Source: Tepidimicrobium sp.
GTDB lineage: Bacteria; Bacillota; Clostridia; Tissierellales; Tepidimicrobiaceae
DNA length: 7,401 nt
Assembly: GCA_012839395.1 (NCBI GenBank)
Contig: DUNJ01000227.1
Span: forward strand, 1 to 7,401
Reading direction: 5' to 3'
Below the pieces are notes generated by a model. That model made no database searches, was not told where the DNA came from, and saw nothing but the letters and a program-made list of their open reading frames with translations. A program made the translations under genes and the position numbers. Positions 5,645 to 7,401 of this stretch are shown in pieces (the stretch's first letter is position 1; each line of letters opens with the position of its first letter).

Positions 5645-6090
5645 TCAACATCTCTCCTTATTTCCGGCAATATTAAATGACCTAGTAAATCACCATTGCG
5701 AATGATAACTTTAATGTCTGACGCATTTTTAAGCGTTATGGCGATAGCTACGTTGTGACTGTGGTCAGAAAGTGGAATTGTCCGATGTGATAAGAAAGCA
5801 CATTTTGACCGCTCATACAAGTCTTGGGATGGTACTACCATATAGGACGACACATTAGATGTGCATTCAAAGCCAACGTTTGTTCGGAAGGTATGGACGC
5901 CACCTGGACTAAATATTACAGCGTCATCATCTGGAAGATACGCATGTAAATCAACAACATCTACTTGCCATTTTGATGGCTTTGGCTTGTCTAGATAAAA
6001 TACGTTTAGCGGAATACCGTAGCTAAATTCCAGTATATCCTTATCCTTATCCCCTAATCGTCCCGTTTGAATCCTATGCAGAATTACCAC
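5623..6090 (-). CDS. Degenerate dUTPase-fold protein (dUTPase/dCTP deaminase superfamily)
   Basis: The central part follows the dUTPase jelly-roll pattern: VDLHAYLPDDDAVIFSPGG (46-64), corresponding to 'YDL......V.I.PGG', then HTFRTNVGFE, and near the end VAIAITLKNASDIKVI followed by NGDLLGHLIL (132-141), corresponding to 'GDRIAQLVF'. The catalytic parts are missing or altered. The Arg-Ser-Ser of motif 2 is replaced by VPSQD, no GxIDxDY is visible, and the Gly-rich C-terminal arm is absent. About 45 N-terminal residues are extra. It is directly upstream of and overlaps the true dUTPase. It may be an inactive partner or a related nucleotide-binding protein; this is inferred. The start is GTG at 6088-6090 with GAGGG nine nt upstream; a CTG three codons later sits six nt after AGGAGGTG. 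Confidence 0.75.
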   Translation of the reverse strand: MVILHRIQTGRLGDKDKDILEFSYGIPLNVFYLDKPKPSKWQVDVVDLHAYLPDDDAVIFSPGGVHTFRTNVGFECTSNVSSYMVVPSQDLYERSKCAFLSHRTIPLSDHSHNVAIAITLKNASDIKVIIRNGDLLGHLILPEIRRDVDCDTLSL

Positions 6091-6093
6091 CTC

Positions 6094-6321
6094 CTAAAAC
6101 CCTCGTATTTCAGGCTCTATTTTACAGCCCTTAGTAAATTCAACAAAACACTCTTCACATAAATGAAGCTCATAGCTCGTCATATCCAGGTCGGAACCAT
6201 AGCCGAAAGTGTGCTTAACCTCAATAGCTTCGATATTGTGATGACCGTAACCTATATCTATTTTGCAACTCTTCCCACATTTATTGCAGATGATATCGTC
6301 TACATCAACGGCTTCTTTCAT
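6094..6321 (-). CDS. Zinc-ribbon protein (CNKCGKSC ... VKHTFGYGS ... LCEECF)
   Basis: Seventy-five residues with CNKCGKSC at 12-19 and LCEECF at 54-59, a four-cysteine zinc ribbon, and between them EVKHTFGYGSDLD (34-46). I recognise this layout as a small conserved protein of phages and Bacillota whose function is not known. It is the first gene after the terminator. The ATG at 6319-6321 has no ribosome site of its own. The only strong one, GGGAGGG at 6351-6357, points to an in-frame ATT at 6340-6342 (adding KIFKRV), or to a ten-codon leader ORF whose TGA overlaps this ATG. The gene is followed by a GTG start 3 nt after its stop. Identity of the family is fairly firm; the exact start is open. 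Confidence 0.82.
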   Translation of the reverse strand: MKEAVDVDDIICNKCGKSCKIDIGYGHHNIEAIEVKHTFGYGSDLDMTSYELHLCEECFVEFTKGCKIEPEIRGF

Positions 6322-6350
6322 AACACGCTTAAAGATTTTAATGGAACCAT

Positions 6351-6357
6351 CCCTCCC
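6351..6357 (-). promoter_or_regulatory. Ribosome binding site that does not fit the first ATG of the second unit
   Basis: GGGAGGG here is the only strong Shine-Dalgarno-like site before the zinc-ribbon gene. The annotated ATG (6321) is 29 nt downstream, too far for direct use. Its GGAGG core is nine nt from ATT (6342), in frame with the gene. It directly abuts an ATG at 6350, which opens a ten-codon ORF (MVPLKSLSVL) whose TGA overlaps the gene's ATG as ATGA. The base facts are seen; the choice between an ATT start and a coupled leader is inference. Confidence 0.5.
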
Positions 6358-6370
6358 TTTATCCCGTCAC

Positions 6371-6403
6371 TTATATAATACAAATACACACCTTATTCAT
6401 ATG
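6371..6403 (-). promoter_or_regulatory. Possible promoter for the second transcription unit
   Basis: Just after the terminator, the minus strand holds an AT-rich TATTATATAA (6371-6380), which could serve as a -10 element and would start transcription some 20-30 nt before the ribosome site at 6351-6357. No good TTGACA-like -35 box appears at 16-18 nt spacing. The position between a terminator and the first gene of the next unit is the main argument. A phage-modified or activator-dependent polymerase is possible. Weak evidence. Confidence 0.3.
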
Positions 6404-6406
6404 CAC

Positions 6407-6430
6407 AAAAAAGCCGCCCATCGGACGGCC
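6407..6430 (-). terminator. Rho-independent terminator
   Basis: On the minus-strand RNA, GCCGUCC and GGGCGGC pair as a 7-bp stem (one G-U pair, which forms only on this strand) around a three-base GAU loop, followed at once by six U. It lies 25 nt after the stop of the NrdG-like gene and separates it from the next unit. The geometry is classical; read-through into the downstream genes remains possible. Confidence 0.85.
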
Positions 6431-6454
6431 AAGAACTAGCTAACCCTGCATCTA

Positions 6455-7117
6455 CTAAACGCTTTCCCCAACAAATAGCCCACACTTGCATTTGCCTGTT
6501 AACCTCATATCAGCACAAGGACAAAGGTTATCTAGAGTCTTCGGAACCTCACACGGGCAATGACCATCTCTTTTCCGTAGACTCTTCAATATACTATTCC
6601 GTAGTCTCTCATCGGACGTCACAGACCATCCCCATGCTTCTGGGTTAGTCATCTGTAATCTCTTAATGTGCTGATTGGACGATGCTAACGAAACACCGTA
6701 CTGGACATGTGTTTTGGTCTTTCTGTTGTGGTCGTATTCGCCAAACTTAACCCAAATTGGCATGTCATGTAAATGCGGAAAGGCTTTCTTGAATTGTTCT
6801 TCCTCCATATAAGTGTACAACATAACCTGTAACCCCTTGTTTAATGCAGTCCATATTAGTGCATGTAGCGCATCAGGAGAATATGTCCACTCCAAACCGG
6901 CCAGGATAACCCCTTGGTCAAATGGATTCTCTGCAACTGCGTCTACTATTTCGCCAGCCGTTGCTTCCAACAAAGGTTTCTCCTTGAGGTGCTGGTTAAA
7001 ACAATCTTTACAGCCTCTATGACACTCTGGTGCTATAGCCATGGCTCCTACGAAGGGGGCGTCGTTAACTACGTTGTGTACAATACCCCTATATTGAACC
7101 AAATTATCCCTATACAT
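6455..7117 (-). CDS. NrdG-like radical-SAM activase fused to an FTR-catalytic-like cysteine domain
   Basis: The N-terminal part resembles the activase of anaerobic (class III) ribonucleotide reductase, a radical-SAM enzyme that makes a glycyl radical on NrdD. It has CHRGCKDCFN (cysteines 32, 36, 39), the CxxxCxxC set for a 4Fe-4S cluster, then ILAGLEWT (71-78), where related proteins carry GGE/GLEWT, and GVSLASSNQ (141-149), typical of the activase end. About 60 further residues hold CPC (187-189), CPC (199-201) and CKC (210-212) followed by GLF. The last spacing of eight matches the CPC-x8-CHC of the ferredoxin:thioredoxin reductase catalytic subunit. No nrdD is in the window. I chose ATG 7117 (AAGGA eight nt upstream) over ATG 7126, which has no site. 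It overlaps the upstream methyltransferase by 8 bp. Confidence 0.85.
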   Translation of the reverse strand: MYRDNLVQYRGIVHNVVNDAPFVGAMAIAPECHRGCKDCFNQHLKEKPLLEATAGEIVDAVAENPFDQGVILAGLEWTYSPDALHALIWTALNKGLQVMLYTYMEEEQFKKAFPHLHDMPIWVKFGEYDHNRKTKTHVQYGVSLASSNQHIKRLQMTNPEAWGWSVTSDERLRNSILKSLRKRDGHCPCEVPKTLDNLCPCADMRLTGKCKCGLFVGESV

Positions 7118-7401
7118 CAAGCGCATCCTTGTTCGCCAATCTTACTTCTGCTATCTCGTAGTAGGAATCTTCTATTTCTATACCGACTGAATCAAATCCT
7201 TCACATTCAGCGGCAAGCAACGTACTCCCACTACCCATAAAGGGGTCAAGTACAATCCCATTTGGAGGAGTCACTAAACGCACCAGATAACGCATGAGGG
7301 CAATACTCTTGACGGTGGGATGATTGTTTTTTACTTTATTATTTGCACTACGCTCTTTCTTAGACGCTTTAGGTGTGTAAAAAATCTTGTAGAACCTTGA
7401 A
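7110..7401 (-). CDS. Beta-class DNA methyltransferase, C-terminal part (runs off the right edge)
   Basis: The frame is open from the right edge (about 97 codons in the window) to a TAG at 7110-7112. It reads NNHPTVKSIALMRYLVRL, then LDPFMGSGSTLLAA, the AdoMet-binding motif I, and ends with GIEIEDSYYEIAEVRL. A HPTVK stretch before motif I near the C-terminus marks the beta class, so catalytic motif IV should lie upstream outside the window. N4-cytosine versus N6-adenine specificity cannot be judged without it. A basic stretch (KASKKERSANNKVKN) precedes HPTVK and is typical of such enzymes. The internal ATG at 7293-7295 is not the start, since the family motifs continue above it. It differs clearly from the other methyltransferase here, so the phage carries at least two. 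Confidence 0.9.
   Translation of the reverse strand, partial: SRFYKIFYTPKASKKERSANNKVKNNHPTVKSIALMRYLVRLVTPPNGIVLDPFMGSGSTLLAAECEGFDSVGIEIEDSYYEIAEVRLANKDALDV

Noticed and set aside
6430..6454. A separate small gene between the terminator and the NrdG-like gene
   Set aside because: The 25 nt hold only the spacer after the TAG stop.
6914..7240. Plus-strand 108-codon frame opposite the NrdG-like gene
   Set aside because: It overlaps two genes with clear family motifs on the minus strand and shows no family features itself.
7110..7295. Treating 7110-7295 as a complete 61-residue gene
   Set aside because: Methyltransferase family motifs (HPTVK) continue upstream of the internal ATG and the frame is open to the edge, so it is the end of a larger gene.

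Overview
The window looks like part of a tailed-phage (Caudoviricetes) genome or an integrated prophage. The host is probably a Gram-positive (Bacillota) bacterium, possibly an anaerobe. This rests on about 20 short, tightly packed genes all on the minus strand, with starts near the upstream stop, many GTG/TTG starts and strong AGGAGG-type ribosome sites. Several small proteins are of kinds I know mainly from phages of Gram-positive hosts. No structural, replication or integration gene is present, so the phage type and host cannot be fixed. I see no convincing plus-strand gene, tRNA, rRNA, CRISPR array or insertion sequence.

Transcription runs right to left. At the right edge is the C-terminal end of a beta-class DNA methyltransferase, overlapped by a radical-SAM protein resembling the anaerobic ribonucleotide reductase activase NrdG. 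That protein carries an added C-terminal cysteine block like the catalytic subunit of ferredoxin:thioredoxin reductase. A Rho-independent terminator (6407-6430) closes this unit, and an AT-rich stretch just after it could hold the next promoter.

The second unit (6342 down to the left edge) starts with a zinc-ribbon protein. Next come a degenerate dUTPase-fold protein, a complete dUTPase, a two-helix membrane protein, a full beta-class DNA methyltransferase and two more small membrane proteins. One of the latter can only be read whole with a -1 frameshift or a non-AUG start. The rest is a run of small accessory genes: several zinc-ribbon proteins, a KCHPDD-type protein, a CYGGFGLS-type protein, a fusion of two common small phage modules, and unrecognised genes.

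The shared themes are nucleotide metabolism (dUTPase, NrdG-like activase) and DNA modification or restriction evasion (two methyltransferases). In line with the latter, I found no GATC site anywhere in the 7.4 kb. The main points worth checking are the GATC absence, the NrdG/FTR fusion, the dUTPase-like partner gene and the frameshift candidate.
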